Assembly: GCA_948857205.1 (NCBI GenBank)
Contig: CAQPRV010000028.1
Location: forward strand, 1 to 29,864
DNA from: an uncultured Clostridia bacterium
GTDB taxonomy: Bacteria > Bacillota > Clostridia > TANB77 > CAG-508
Length of the DNA stretch: 29,864 nucleotides
Direction: 5' to 3'
Shown: piece by piece, positions 23,205 through 29,864 of the stretch
Position numbering within the stretch: the stretch's first letter is position 1
How the letters are laid out: each line of letters begins with the position of its first letter
Notes under the pieces: generated by a model
What the model saw: the letters and a program-made list of their open reading frames with translations, nothing else
Told to the model about the DNA's origin: nothing
The model's database searches: none
Program-made: the position numbers and the translations under genes

Positions 23205-24479
23205 TTATAACTTGCTTATAAACTTTAACACATCACTATAAATATAAAAACTTCCAATAACAAAAGTTGTATAATTTATATACTTATTTTTAACCTCTCT
23301 TATACTTTCTTCTAAATCTAATGCAAACATATTGGGAATTTTTAAATATGTTTTGGCTGTTTTTAAAAGTTCTTCTTTTTCTACATATCTAGTACTATCA
23401 TTTCCACTTGTAAAAATGTATATTATGTCTAGGTCAGTACATAACTGTTTTAATATTGTTTTATAATCCTTTGATTTTAATATTGAAATTATATATACTT
23501 TTTTATCTTCTTTATGATACATATTTATTGTATTTTTTAAATTTTCAATTGCTGGCTCATTATGTGCTCCATCATATATTATTAAAGGTTCTTTACTTAT
23601 TGTTTCAAATCTCGCTTTATGTATTATTGTTCTTAGAGCAGTTTTCATGTCTTTTTCAATTATTTCATATCCAATTTTATTTAATATTTGTACACATTCT
23701 ATTATAATACTTGCATTTATACATTGTTTATACCCTTTTAAGTTTACTAAAATATCCTTAAATTGTTTATAATCAAATTTTTGATAATTTTTATCATAAG
23801 AATAATTTATTATATCTTTTTCTGATATAATATGTAAATCATTATTTTTTTCTTTACAAGTATTAAAAATCACTTTATTAACATCATCTTCTTGACTAAC
23901 AAAAATTGTATTTGAGTTTTCCTTAATAATTCCTGCTTTTTGTACTGCTATTTCTGGCAAGGTATTTCCTAATATCTGCATATGGTCATATCCTATATTA
24001 GATATAATTGATATTATAGGTTTACAGATATTTGTACAATCATATAATCCTCCTAGCCCTGTTTCTAATATAACAAAGTCACACTTTTTCTCTTTAAAAT
24101 ATAAAAATGCCATTGTGGTTTCTAGTTCAAATAATGTTACAGGAGTATCATTTTTTGAATTATATTCTTCTATTTTTGGATTAATCTTATTTATTAATTC
24201 TTCAATTTCAATATCATTAATATTTTTATTATTTATACTTATTCTTTCATTATATTTTATTAAATGTGGACTCATATATTTTCCTACTGTATATCCTGCA
24301 TTTATTAGTACTTTTGCAATCATTTCTGTTATACTACCTTTTCCATTAGTGCCTGCAATATGAATTGTTTTTAATTCTTTTTCTGGATGCTCAAATTCCT
24401 CCATAAAAAATTCCATTACTTTTAAACTAGGATTTTTAGTTCCATTAAAAAATTTTGATAAATATTTTTCTATATCCAT
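23205..24479 (-). CDS. folC: Folylpolyglutamate/dihydrofolate synthase
   Basis: Mur-ligase-family enzyme adding glutamates to folates, which traps imported folate in the cell and makes it a better cofactor. The 424 residues fit. P-loop GTNGKGS at 43-49, YMSPHLIKYNERI, ETGLGGLYDCTN, ISNIGYDHMQILGNTLPEIA and the C-terminal YDGAHNEPA are family hallmarks. It is the last gene of the riboswitch-led operon, 11 bp after EcfT. The pairing of FolT importer and FolC makes a self-contained folate capture-and-retention module. Confidence 0.92.
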   Translation of the reverse strand: MDIEKYLSKFFNGTKNPSLKVMEFFMEEFEHPEKELKTIHIAGTNGKGSITEMIAKVLINAGYTVGKYMSPHLIKYNERISINNKNINDIEIEELINKINPKIEEYNSKNDTPVTLFELETTMAFLYFKEKKCDFVILETGLGGLYDCTNICKPIISIISNIGYDHMQILGNTLPEIAVQKAGIIKENSNTIFVSQEDDVNKVIFNTCKEKNNDLHIISEKDIINYSYDKNYQKFDYKQFKDILVNLKGYKQCINASIIIECVQILNKIGYEIIEKDMKTALRTIIHKARFETISKEPLIIYDGAHNEPAIENLKNTINMYHKEDKKVYIISILKSKDYKTILKQLCTDLDIIYIFTSGNDSTRYVEKEELLKTAKTYLKIPNMFALDLEESIREVKNKYINYTTFVIGSFYIYSDVLKFISKL

Positions 24480-24490
24480 TATCTTAACTC

Positions 24491-25054
24491 CTATTCTTGA
24501 TAACCTTTTACAATTAATGTTTTTTCAAGTTCATCTGTTCTTTTTAATATTGAAATTATTACTGGCTTTATATATAGATTTAAATTATTTAGTTTAAATT
24601 TATATCCTTTTGATTTTAATGAGTTTTTTGTTTGTTCTAATTCGTCTTTTAATATTGGAATCATACATAATGCTATTGATATTATAAGACTGATGTTCTT
24701 TACATTTATTTTAAATATATACAATGGTTTTAATATTATTTCTATTGTGTTTGATATTTCTAAAACGTCAAAAATTTTAGAGAAAATATAAGTAATATTA
24801 TATGCAATTAAAATTCTTATTCCTAAAATTATACCATCTTCAATACTTCCAAATATCATATTAACTATTGCTGTAAATATAACTAATATCATTATTGTTT
24901 TAATATTTTCTAAAAATCCTAAAAATTTAACATTAACTATTTTACTAATTATAAAATTAATTAATATATAAATAACAAGAAGCTCATAATTTTTTATACT
25001 AAATATAACTATAATATATATAATAAAAAGCAATAATTTAAACACATTTTTCAC
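24491..25054 (-). CDS. ECF transporter transmembrane (T) component
   Basis: Membrane coupling protein of energy-coupling factor importers. Several hydrophobic helices are followed by two coupling-helix motifs near the C-terminus: NSLKSKGYKF and EKTLIVKGYQ, in place of the usual Ala-Arg-Gly-type signatures. At 187 residues it is shorter than common EcfT (about 260). It starts with a GTG that overlaps the EcfA stop by one base. It probably forms the energising module with the adjacent ATPase and serves FolT. Confidence 0.82.
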   Translation of the reverse strand: MKNVFKLLLFIIYIIVIFSIKNYELLVIYILINFIISKIVNVKFLGFLENIKTIMILVIFTAIVNMIFGSIEDGIILGIRILIAYNITYIFSKIFDVLEISNTIEIILKPLYIFKINVKNISLIISIALCMIPILKDELEQTKNSLKSKGYKFKLNNLNLYIKPVIISILKRTDELEKTLIVKGYQE

Positions 25055-25857
25055 TATTTACACACCTTTACAATCTTATCTATCATTTCCTCAATTGTCC
25101 ATTCTTCTAAATTTATATCTTGTCCTTTTTCTTTTAATTTTAAAATTATTTGAATAACATCAGGTATTCTTATTTCACATTCTTGTAATATTTTAACATT
25201 TTCTAATAATTTACTTTTGGGGATTATATGTTCAATTTTTTTATCTTTTAATATAATAATTTTATCAGATAGTAAAATTTCATTAATATTATTTGTAACA
25301 AAGATTACTGTTTTATTTTCCTTTTTTAGTTCTTTTATTATTTGATAGATATTATCTTTCTCTTTAGAATCAATCATTGTTGTGGGCTCATCTAATAATA
25401 TGTACTTTGGGTCTATTGCTAAAACACTAGCTATATTCACTCTTTGTTTTTGACCTAAAGATAGAGTATATGTATCTTGTTCTTGTTTATCTATTAGATT
25501 TACTTTTTTTAGTGCATTTTGTATTCTTTTTTGTCTATCTTCTAAACTTAAATTTTTTAAAGCAAATTCTATATCATCATATACTTTGGGAAATAATATC
25601 TGTGTATCAGGATTTTGAAAAACTATCCCTATCTCTTTTCTTAAATTTTCTCTTTTATAAATATCTATATCTTCTATAAAAATGTTTCCACTTGATGGTT
25701 TCATTATTCCTGCAATAAGTTTTAATAGTGTAGATTTACCACATCCATTTTTACCAATAATGCTGATGGCTTCTCCATTATTTATTTGTAAATTTATATT
25801 ATCTAAAATTAAATCTTTTTTATTATACATATAACTTAAATTTTGTATTTTTATCAT
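25054..25857 (-). CDS. ECF transporter ATPase (A component)
   Basis: ABC ATPase of the EcfA/CbiO type, 267 residues. Walker A GKNGCGKST (35-43), Q-loop in IGIVFQNPDTQ, signature LSLGQKQR, Walker B YILLDEPTT. The switch histidine (usually VTHD) is replaced: the reading is IFVTNNINE. ECF modules usually have two different ATPases; only one is encoded here, so it either homodimerises or pairs with a host subunit. It lies 14 bp after folT. Confidence 0.88.
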   Translation of the reverse strand: MIKIQNLSYMYNKKDLILDNINLQINNGEAISIIGKNGCGKSTLLKLIAGIMKPSSGNIFIEDIDIYKRENLRKEIGIVFQNPDTQILFPKVYDDIEFALKNLSLEDRQKRIQNALKKVNLIDKQEQDTYTLSLGQKQRVNIASVLAIDPKYILLDEPTTMIDSKEKDNIYQIIKELKKENKTVIFVTNNINEILLSDKIIILKDKKIEHIIPKSKLLENVKILQECEIRIPDVIQIILKLKEKGQDINLEEWTIEEMIDKIVKVCK

Positions 25858-25871
25858 TTACCTTATTTTCC

Positions 25872-26402
25872 TTACTTTTTATCAAATAAATATTTATTTA
25901 CGAATGGTCTTGAAAATTTTTCTATTAAATATATTGTTACTACTTGAATTGGTAACATTATAACTTGAGTCACAATTCTGCTTGTCATAACTGCAATATA
26001 TGCTTTACCATATAATATATGTATCCAGAATGATGTTATAAAAATATTTACTATGAATAACACTAATATACTGCTTACAATAAGCCTTATAATTAATTTC
26101 TTATCTTCTCGCTCGTTCCCTTTGTTATATAAAAATATTCCATATATTGCACCTGAAATTGCTGCACTCAAAGTAAATCCTGGAAAATATGGACCAAATG
26201 GAAACAAAATTGCTCCAATGAAATCTCCTAATAGTGCTATTAACATAGTATATTTATATCCTAACCATATTGCAGACATCATAATTGGTATAAAACTCAT
26301 ACTTATTACTAATATTTCTGTTTTTATAGATGCAAATCTTGAAAATATTATTAATATAGATAGTAACATTGCTGATAATATTATTTTTTTTATTTTTGAC
26401 AT
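25872..26402 (-). CDS. folT: Folate ECF transporter substrate-binding (S) component
   Basis: Integral membrane folate-binding subunit, 176 residues, about six hydrophobic segments. The assignment rests on the FolT pattern (FIPIMMSAIWLGYKYTMLIA, GDFIGAILFPFGPYFPGFTL, SAAISGAIYG, FITSFWIHILYGKAY) and on the THF riboswitch directly upstream. AAGGGG eight bases before the ATG is the site hidden by the riboswitch platform. First gene of the operon. Confidence 0.9.
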   Translation of the reverse strand: MSKIKKIILSAMLLSILIIFSRFASIKTEILVISMSFIPIMMSAIWLGYKYTMLIALLGDFIGAILFPFGPYFPGFTLSAAISGAIYGIFLYNKGNEREDKKLIIRLIVSSILVLFIVNIFITSFWIHILYGKAYIAVMTSRIVTQVIMLPIQVVTIYLIEKFSRPFVNKYLFDKK

Positions 26403-26409
26403 AAAAATT

Positions 26410-26480
26410 CCCCTTTCTTATAGAGTTTTCGCACTATAAAGAAAGAGGTTTATCCTCTTATTAAATTTTCTTTATAATAG
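26410..26480 (-). promoter_or_regulatory. Riboswitch expression platform (RBS sequestration)
   Basis: Two exclusive pairings. CCTCTTTCTTTATAG (26448-26434) pairs with CTATAAGAAAGGGG (26423-26410), hiding the AAGGGG ribosome site. Alternatively TTTCTTTATAG (26444-26434) pairs with CTATTATAAAGAAA (26480-26467), which uses the 3' strand of aptamer helix P1. Ligand-stabilised P1 would therefore switch translation off. Confidence 0.75.
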
Positions 26481-26571
26481 CGGAATGCGAAAATAAATAA
26501 GCGTTTTTTATACTTGCCCTAACAACAACTTCCCGTTTGCTAGGTCTTAACTATTTATTTTCTACTCTATT
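26475..26571 (-). promoter_or_regulatory. THF-I riboswitch aptamer
   Basis: Minus strand aligns with the THF-I (folE-type) consensus: AGAGTAGA...GTTAAGA at the 5' side, AAACGGGAAGTTG in the middle, and CGCATTCCGCTATT at the 3' side. P1 is AATAG/CTATT, P2 AAAATAAATA/TATTTATTTT is perfectly complementary, P3 CCTA/TAGG. Binds tetrahydrofolate and lies in front of folT, its expected target. Confidence 0.85.
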
Positions 26572-26596
26572 TTAATTATTTATTAATTTTTATACT

Positions 26597-26941
26597 TTAT
26601 GCTACTTTTATTCCTGTATTTTTTACTTCTACTACAAAAGGTGTTTCATCATTTTCATAGTCTTCAACTGTTATAATATGTGGCTCTATTCTATAATCTA
26701 TCCCTTTTCTTAATATCATTAATTTTACTTCTTCATCAAATGTATCTGTTTTTATATCGTCTGTAATTACTGCTATATCAATATCACTATCTTCATGTTC
26801 TGTTCCTTTTGCATAAGAGCCAAATAATATTATTGCTACCACATTATAGTGTTCTTTTACAACGGCAATATATTTATCTACTATTTCTGCTATTTCTTTA
26901 TTTACTAATCTTCTTTTTTTTCTAACATCTTTTCCAACCAT
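26597..26941 (-). CDS. MNT-type nucleotidyltransferase (antitoxin)
   Basis: Minimal nucleotidyltransferase, 114 residues, with GSYAKG (41-46) and the metal-binding DSDIDIAV (D53, D55). Such proteins neutralise HEPN partner toxins, in studied cases by adding AMP groups. GGAGG stands eight bases before ATG 26941. It overlaps the HEPN gene by 37 bp. Inside the island it may stabilise the element (inference). Confidence 0.85.
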   Translation of the reverse strand: MVGKDVRKKRRLVNKEIAEIVDKYIAVVKEHYNVVAIILFGSYAKGTEHEDSDIDIAVITDDIKTDTFDEEVKLMILRKGIDYRIEPHIITVEDYENDETPFVVEVKNTGIKVA

Positions 26942-27312
26942 AATTTTACCTCCTTAATTTTATTTATTTGTTCTTTTGTGTATTTATCTGTGCATTTATT
27001 ATAAAATTCTCTTTTATAATCATCATATCTTGTACTTAAATTAAATGTCGTTATTTCATTTAAAGTTACTTCTTGTTCTTCTGTTAATTCTAAATTCAAT
27101 TTTTCTGCTAAATATAATAAATCGTGAGTTTTTGGTGCATAAGGAGCTCCTTTATTATTTTTTGCATAAAGTGCCTTTAATAGTTTCTCTATAACCATTT
27201 GTCCGAAAAATAGAGAATAACTATTTTTTTTACTATTATGCAATACATTCATTACATTATAATCTTCATCAGCACTTTCAATCCAATAATTCATTAAATC
27301 TAGGTTATTCAT
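26905..27312 (-). CDS. HEPN-domain protein (toxin of HEPN-MNT pair)
   Basis: All-helical HEPN domain, starting at M (27312) eight bases after AGGAAG rather than at 27330. Typical opening YWIESADEDYNVMNVLHNSK, VIEKLLKALYAK, KTHDLLYLAEKL and the STRYDDYKREFY region where HEPN ribonucleases carry R-x4-6-H. Here no histidine follows the arginine at the expected distance, so ribonuclease activity is uncertain. Paired with MNT immediately downstream. Confidence 0.82.
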   Translation of the reverse strand: MNNLDLMNYWIESADEDYNVMNVLHNSKKNSYSLFFGQMVIEKLLKALYAKNNKGAPYAPKTHDLLYLAEKLNLELTEEQEVTLNEITTFNLSTRYDDYKREFYNKCTDKYTKEQINKIKEVKLWLEKMLEKKED

Positions 27313-27563
27313 AAGCTTCCTCTCTTTCAATATATTATTATTATACCATTAAACTTAAAATTTTACTACATATTATTTAGAATTTCTTGCCATAATCATT
27401 TGTTTTTCTCAATCTATTTCTTCTTTTTTTATTTTGTTAATTGAATTATAATATAAATTCTTATAAAAATAAAGCTATTTTTTACTTTTATACACTTTTC
27501 AACTTAGTTAATTCTTTTTCTTCTATGAACTCAAATTTTAGTTTCACAATTTTTGCAGGAAGA

Positions 27564-27640
27564 GGGCGACTCTCAAATCGCCCAAAGACAGCTTAAAAAC
27601 GAAGTTTTTAACAGGTGCATGACTTTATTTTTAGATGCAC
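27564..27640. other. Three adjacent hairpins near right att site
   Basis: The gap 27313-27755 holds no supported gene. GGGCGA / TCGCCC (27564-27583), TTAAAAAC GAA GTTTTTAA (27593-27611) and GTGCAT / ATGCAC (27615-27640) are spaced by about ten and three bases. The GC-rich first stem stands out in this AT-rich sequence. Could be a small structured RNA or part of the att/regulatory region. Confidence 0.45.
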
Positions 27641-27736
27641 ATACGAGGCAATCTTTTTTCGCTTATTTATGACTTTTTTTGATATTTTTGGAACTTATCT
27701 TATAGAATTTTAATATTTTTACGGTTTAATCGGCAA

Positions 27737-27762
27737 GTTCGCACTCTCAAAAGGTATGCACA
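27737..27762. repeat. Right attachment site of serine-recombinase island
   Basis: GTTCGCACTCT arm, eight-base spacer, core ATGCACA, then integrase coding sequence resumes. Mirror image of the left site. Confidence 0.85.
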
Positions 27763-27865
27763 TTCAGACTTTTCCACTACTGCTAATGTATATGCTCATT
27801 TAGATATAAATTCTAAAATACTTTCTGCTGAAGCTATATCTTCTGCTTTTAGTTTTAAGAATTAA
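27763..27865 (+). pseudogene. int: Tyrosine integrase, 3' part with catalytic tyrosine
   Basis: Continues the gene at 19165-20351 after the duplicated ATGCACA: SDFSTTANVYAHLDINSKIL, SAEAISSAFSFKN, stop. Y in TTANVYAHLD is the catalytic nucleophile. It has no start of its own. Confidence 0.92.
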
Positions 27866-27899
27866 AAATCTAGCTTAGCATTTTTTCTAAACTAGATTT
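27866..27899 (+). terminator. Hairpin after integrase
   Basis: AAATCTAG(C)TTAG / CTAA(A)CTAGATTT right after the int stop. T-rich sequence follows only loosely. Probable int terminator. Confidence 0.55.
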
Positions 27900-27946
27900 A
27901 GTTATTTACAATTTTTCAAAATTTTTATTATATTTAATTAAAATTA

Positions 27947-27971
27947 TACTTTGGTTAGATTTTAGTTAGAT
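27947..27971. repeat. 25-bp direct repeat, candidate attR of integrase element
   Basis: Exact copy of 15952-15976, 82 bp downstream of the int stop. The distance between copies is 11,995 bp, or about 4.6 kb without the nested island. Confidence 0.6.
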
Positions 27972-28051
27972 ATACAAAATAAATTATCTAACATTTAATC
28001 TATCTATCCTTACAGTAAAACAATTTCAAAGTTATTTAAGGTTAAGCACTG

Positions 28052-29752
28052 CTACGCACTCCACATGTGTTGTTTCTCTCTGGTTGCAGTATTATTTGAA
28101 TGTTGTTTATCGCTCATAGCAGTAAATTTATCTTTGCAATTTATCTCTGTTCCATTTTTGCATATAAATCTTATTGTATATGGATTTGTTGTTCCATCTT
28201 CTAATATTTCGCCTATCACTACTTTATCAATTAAACATTCAAAAACATCTTTATCAAATTTCGGCATTATATCTATATCTTTAAATAAACTTTTAAAGTT
28301 GTTTAATCTTTGTTTAATGCTTTCTGTTCTGTTTGTTTCTTTTAGTAGGCTTTCTATTTTCTGTTCTATTTTCAATAATTCTACATTTAGGCTATCAAAT
28401 TTTTCTGTATATTGTTCTTTGTTGATTTTGCCTTCTAAATTTAGTTCTAATAGATTAGCAAGTTTCTTGTTTATTTTTTCTTTGTCTTTTTCTAGTTTTG
28501 TTACTATTGTTTTTGTAGTATTTTCTTTTAAGATATTTTCTATCTTTTCTAAAAAATTTTCTACTACTTTTCTATTATCATTACAGAGTATTCTATAACC
28601 TTGCACAAAACAATCTTCTAATATTTCTTCTGGAATTGCTTTACAATTCGAACATTCTTCTTTTCCATGTTTTGCTCTTTTTATACATTGCCATACTGCC
28701 TTTGCACAATTTCTATTTGCATTCCAATTTCTTCTTGTTAGTAAGCTACCACAAAATCTACAATATAGTTTGCTACTAAAAGGATATTTTTTACTATAAT
28801 TATCATTTCTTCTTCCTGTTTCTCTGTTACCTGCTCTTTTTGTTCTTACTTCTTGTACTCTATCAAATAACTCTTTGCTAATAATTGGCTCGTGATGTTC
28901 TTTTAGATAATGCTTATCTGCTTCTCCTAAATTGCTTAATCTTTTATGTGATATTGGATCTATTGTAAATGTTTTTCCCATTAGCACATCTCCAATATAT
29001 TTTTCATTTTTTAGAATTCCTCTTATTGTTGATTCGCACCATTTATTTCCCCCTTTCGGAGTTTTTATTCCTTTAGTTGTTAGTTCTCTTGCTATAGTAC
29101 TTGAGCCTACTCCTTCAACATATCTTTCAAACATATATCTTACAATACTTGCTTCATCTTCATTGATTGTTATTTCTTTTGTTTCAAGGTTATAGTTATA
29201 GCCATAACAACCATTATAGCCAATTAGTTCTCCTCTGTCTTTTTTCATCTTTAAACCTAATAGAACATGTGAAGATATATTTTCGCTTTCTTGTTGTGCC
29301 ATTGCACTTAATAATGTTAATACTAATTCTCCTTGCCCTGAACCTGTATTGATATTTTCTTCTTCAAATAGTATTACAACATTTTTCTCTTTTAGCATTC
29401 TTACATATTTTAAAGTATCTAATGTGTTTCTAGCAAATCTTGATATGGATTTCGTTAGTATCATATCAATTTTTCCAGACATGCTATCTTCTATCATTTT
29501 CATAAAGTTTGTTCTTTTAAAATCTAGTGTTCCACTTATAGCTTCATCTGCATATATTCCTGCAAATTGCCATTCTGATTTACTATTTATTTTTTCATCA
29601 TAATACTTTAATTGTGATTGATAACTATTTAATTGTTCTTCATTATCTGTGCTTACTCTGCAATAGGCACATACTCTTAATCTTTCTTTGATTGTTGTTC
29701 CTGTTACTCTGTTGATTCTTCCATTTGTTTTCTCTATGACTTGAATTTCCAT
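28052..29752 (-). CDS. Serine site-specific recombinase, full length
   Basis: A 566-residue large serine recombinase. GGAGGAAAG precedes ATG 29752. Catalytic S34 in YCRVST, LTKSISRFARNT, recombinase domain (about 200-310), zinc ribbon with YCRFCGSLLTRRNW and later CSNC, coiled coil (about 390-470), and the C-terminal segment that the paralogue at 3408 lacks (FECLIDKVVIGEILEDGTTN). The last codons (EKQHMWSA) contain the 12-bp CACTCCACATGT repeat in reverse, so the gene end may itself be part of an att site. Only 112 bp of upstream sequence is in the window, so its operon is not seen. Confidence 0.92.
   Translation of the reverse strand: MEIQVIEKTNGRINRVTGTTIKERLRVCAYCRVSTDNEEQLNSYQSQLKYYDEKINSKSEWQFAGIYADEAISGTLDFKRTNFMKMIEDSMSGKIDMILTKSISRFARNTLDTLKYVRMLKEKNVVILFEEENINTGSGQGELVLTLLSAMAQQESENISSHVLLGLKMKKDRGELIGYNGCYGYNYNLETKEITINEDEASIVRYMFERYVEGVGSSTIARELTTKGIKTPKGGNKWCESTIRGILKNEKYIGDVLMGKTFTIDPISHKRLSNLGEADKHYLKEHHEPIISKELFDRVQEVRTKRAGNRETGRRNDNYSKKYPFSSKLYCRFCGSLLTRRNWNANRNCAKAVWQCIKRAKHGKEECSNCKAIPEEILEDCFVQGYRILCNDNRKVVENFLEKIENILKENTTKTIVTKLEKDKEKINKKLANLLELNLEGKINKEQYTEKFDSLNVELLKIEQKIESLLKETNRTESIKQRLNNFKSLFKDIDIMPKFDKDVFECLIDKVVIGEILEDGTTNPYTIRFICKNGTEINCKDKFTAMSDKQHSNNTATREKQHMWSA
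28057..28068. repeat. 12-bp direct repeat, right copy
   Basis: CACTCCACATGT, same as 15796-15807, within the final codons of the serine recombinase. Serine recombinase genes often end beside their att site. Confidence 0.45.
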
Positions 29753-29864
29753 CTTTCCTCCGTTCCGCCTAGAGATAAAACTTAATAATTTTATATCATT
29801 TTTTAGGTAAAAGTAAATTCAAATCACAAAAGTTTGTAATCTTTTAAGATTTTTCTTTTTATTT

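Larger units (their letters stand above)
20345..27762. mobile_element. 7.4-kb serine-recombinase island carrying folate salvage
   Basis: Boundaries are set by the split integrase gene. ATGCACA is present at both junctions (20345-20351 and 27756-27762), and an inverted pair AGAGTGCGAAC (20359-20369) / GTTCGCACTCT (27737-27747) stands seven to eight bases inside. The unit is about 7411 bp. Contents: serine recombinase with its 3' end beside the left junction, a 53-residue ORF, FolC, EcfT, EcfA, FolT, a THF riboswitch, and an MNT/HEPN pair. It appears complete. Confidence 0.9.

Noticed and set aside
28065..28598. Plus-strand ORF of 177 codons
   Set aside because: It is antisense to a recombinase with clear motifs, has no ribosome site, and is typical shadow coding.
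1..29864. tRNA or rRNA genes as integration targets
   Set aside because: No cloverleaf with GGTTCGAATCC-like T-loop or rRNA-like sequence was seen on either strand.

Overview
The window is very AT-rich. It carries Firmicutes-type signals: strong AGGAGG-like ribosome binding sites, a zinc-type L28, a Spo0A-like remnant, a THF-I riboswitch and clustered serine recombinases. It most likely comes from an uncultured low-GC Clostridia-like bacterium, probably host-associated (inference). Only rpmB at the left edge looks like core chromosome. The rest is a heavily rearranged accessory region built of stacked and nested mobile elements, nearly all transcribed leftward.

Layout. 1-480: rpmB and its terminators. 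480-3000: a structured repeat (R1), then a trpB/prolyl-tRNA-deacylase operon with a small translationally coupled leader ORF. 3286-5515: a C-terminally truncated serine recombinase, a small accessory ORF, an attenuator, a promoter, an array of 17-bp palindromes and structured repeat R2. 5527-8898: a defence-like cluster, RloA-RloB (AbiL-like ATPase plus TOPRIM-like protein), followed by an OLD-like ATPase/TOPRIM gene broken by two frameshifts. 9027-11470: large hairpins, a damaged ParE/Phd toxin-antitoxin pair, and a mosaic of gene scraps (IS3 transposase end, Spo0A-like, reverse transcriptase, recombinase-accessory ORF). 11503-14363: a second copy of the attenuator/promoter/palindrome array/R module (R3), then four GNAT acetyltransferases. 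14401-15813: DinD with an SOS-like promoter palindrome, and an unknown small ORF.

15952-27971 looks like a tyrosine-integrase element bounded by an exact 25-bp direct repeat. It carries a HAD protein, an N-formylglutamate-amidohydrolase-like protein, a MazG-like protein with a frameshifted MazF-like toxin, Xis and Int. Int has an in-frame stop. A second complete 7.4-kb element is also inserted in the codons just before its catalytic tyrosine. That inner element (20345-27762) has a large serine recombinase with C-terminal HTH domains, a folate-salvage operon (FolT, EcfA, EcfT, FolC) under a THF riboswitch with a visible RBS-sequestering platform, and a HEPN-MNT pair. It ends in inverted half-sites and a 7-bp ATGCACA duplication. 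Removing it restores the Int reading frame exactly. A third serine recombinase closes the window at the right.

The two most interesting things are the folate-salvage island that inserts into another element's integrase, and the thrice-repeated 115-bp structured core with covarying hairpins, coupled to palindrome arrays and recombinase genes, which I cannot assign to a known family.
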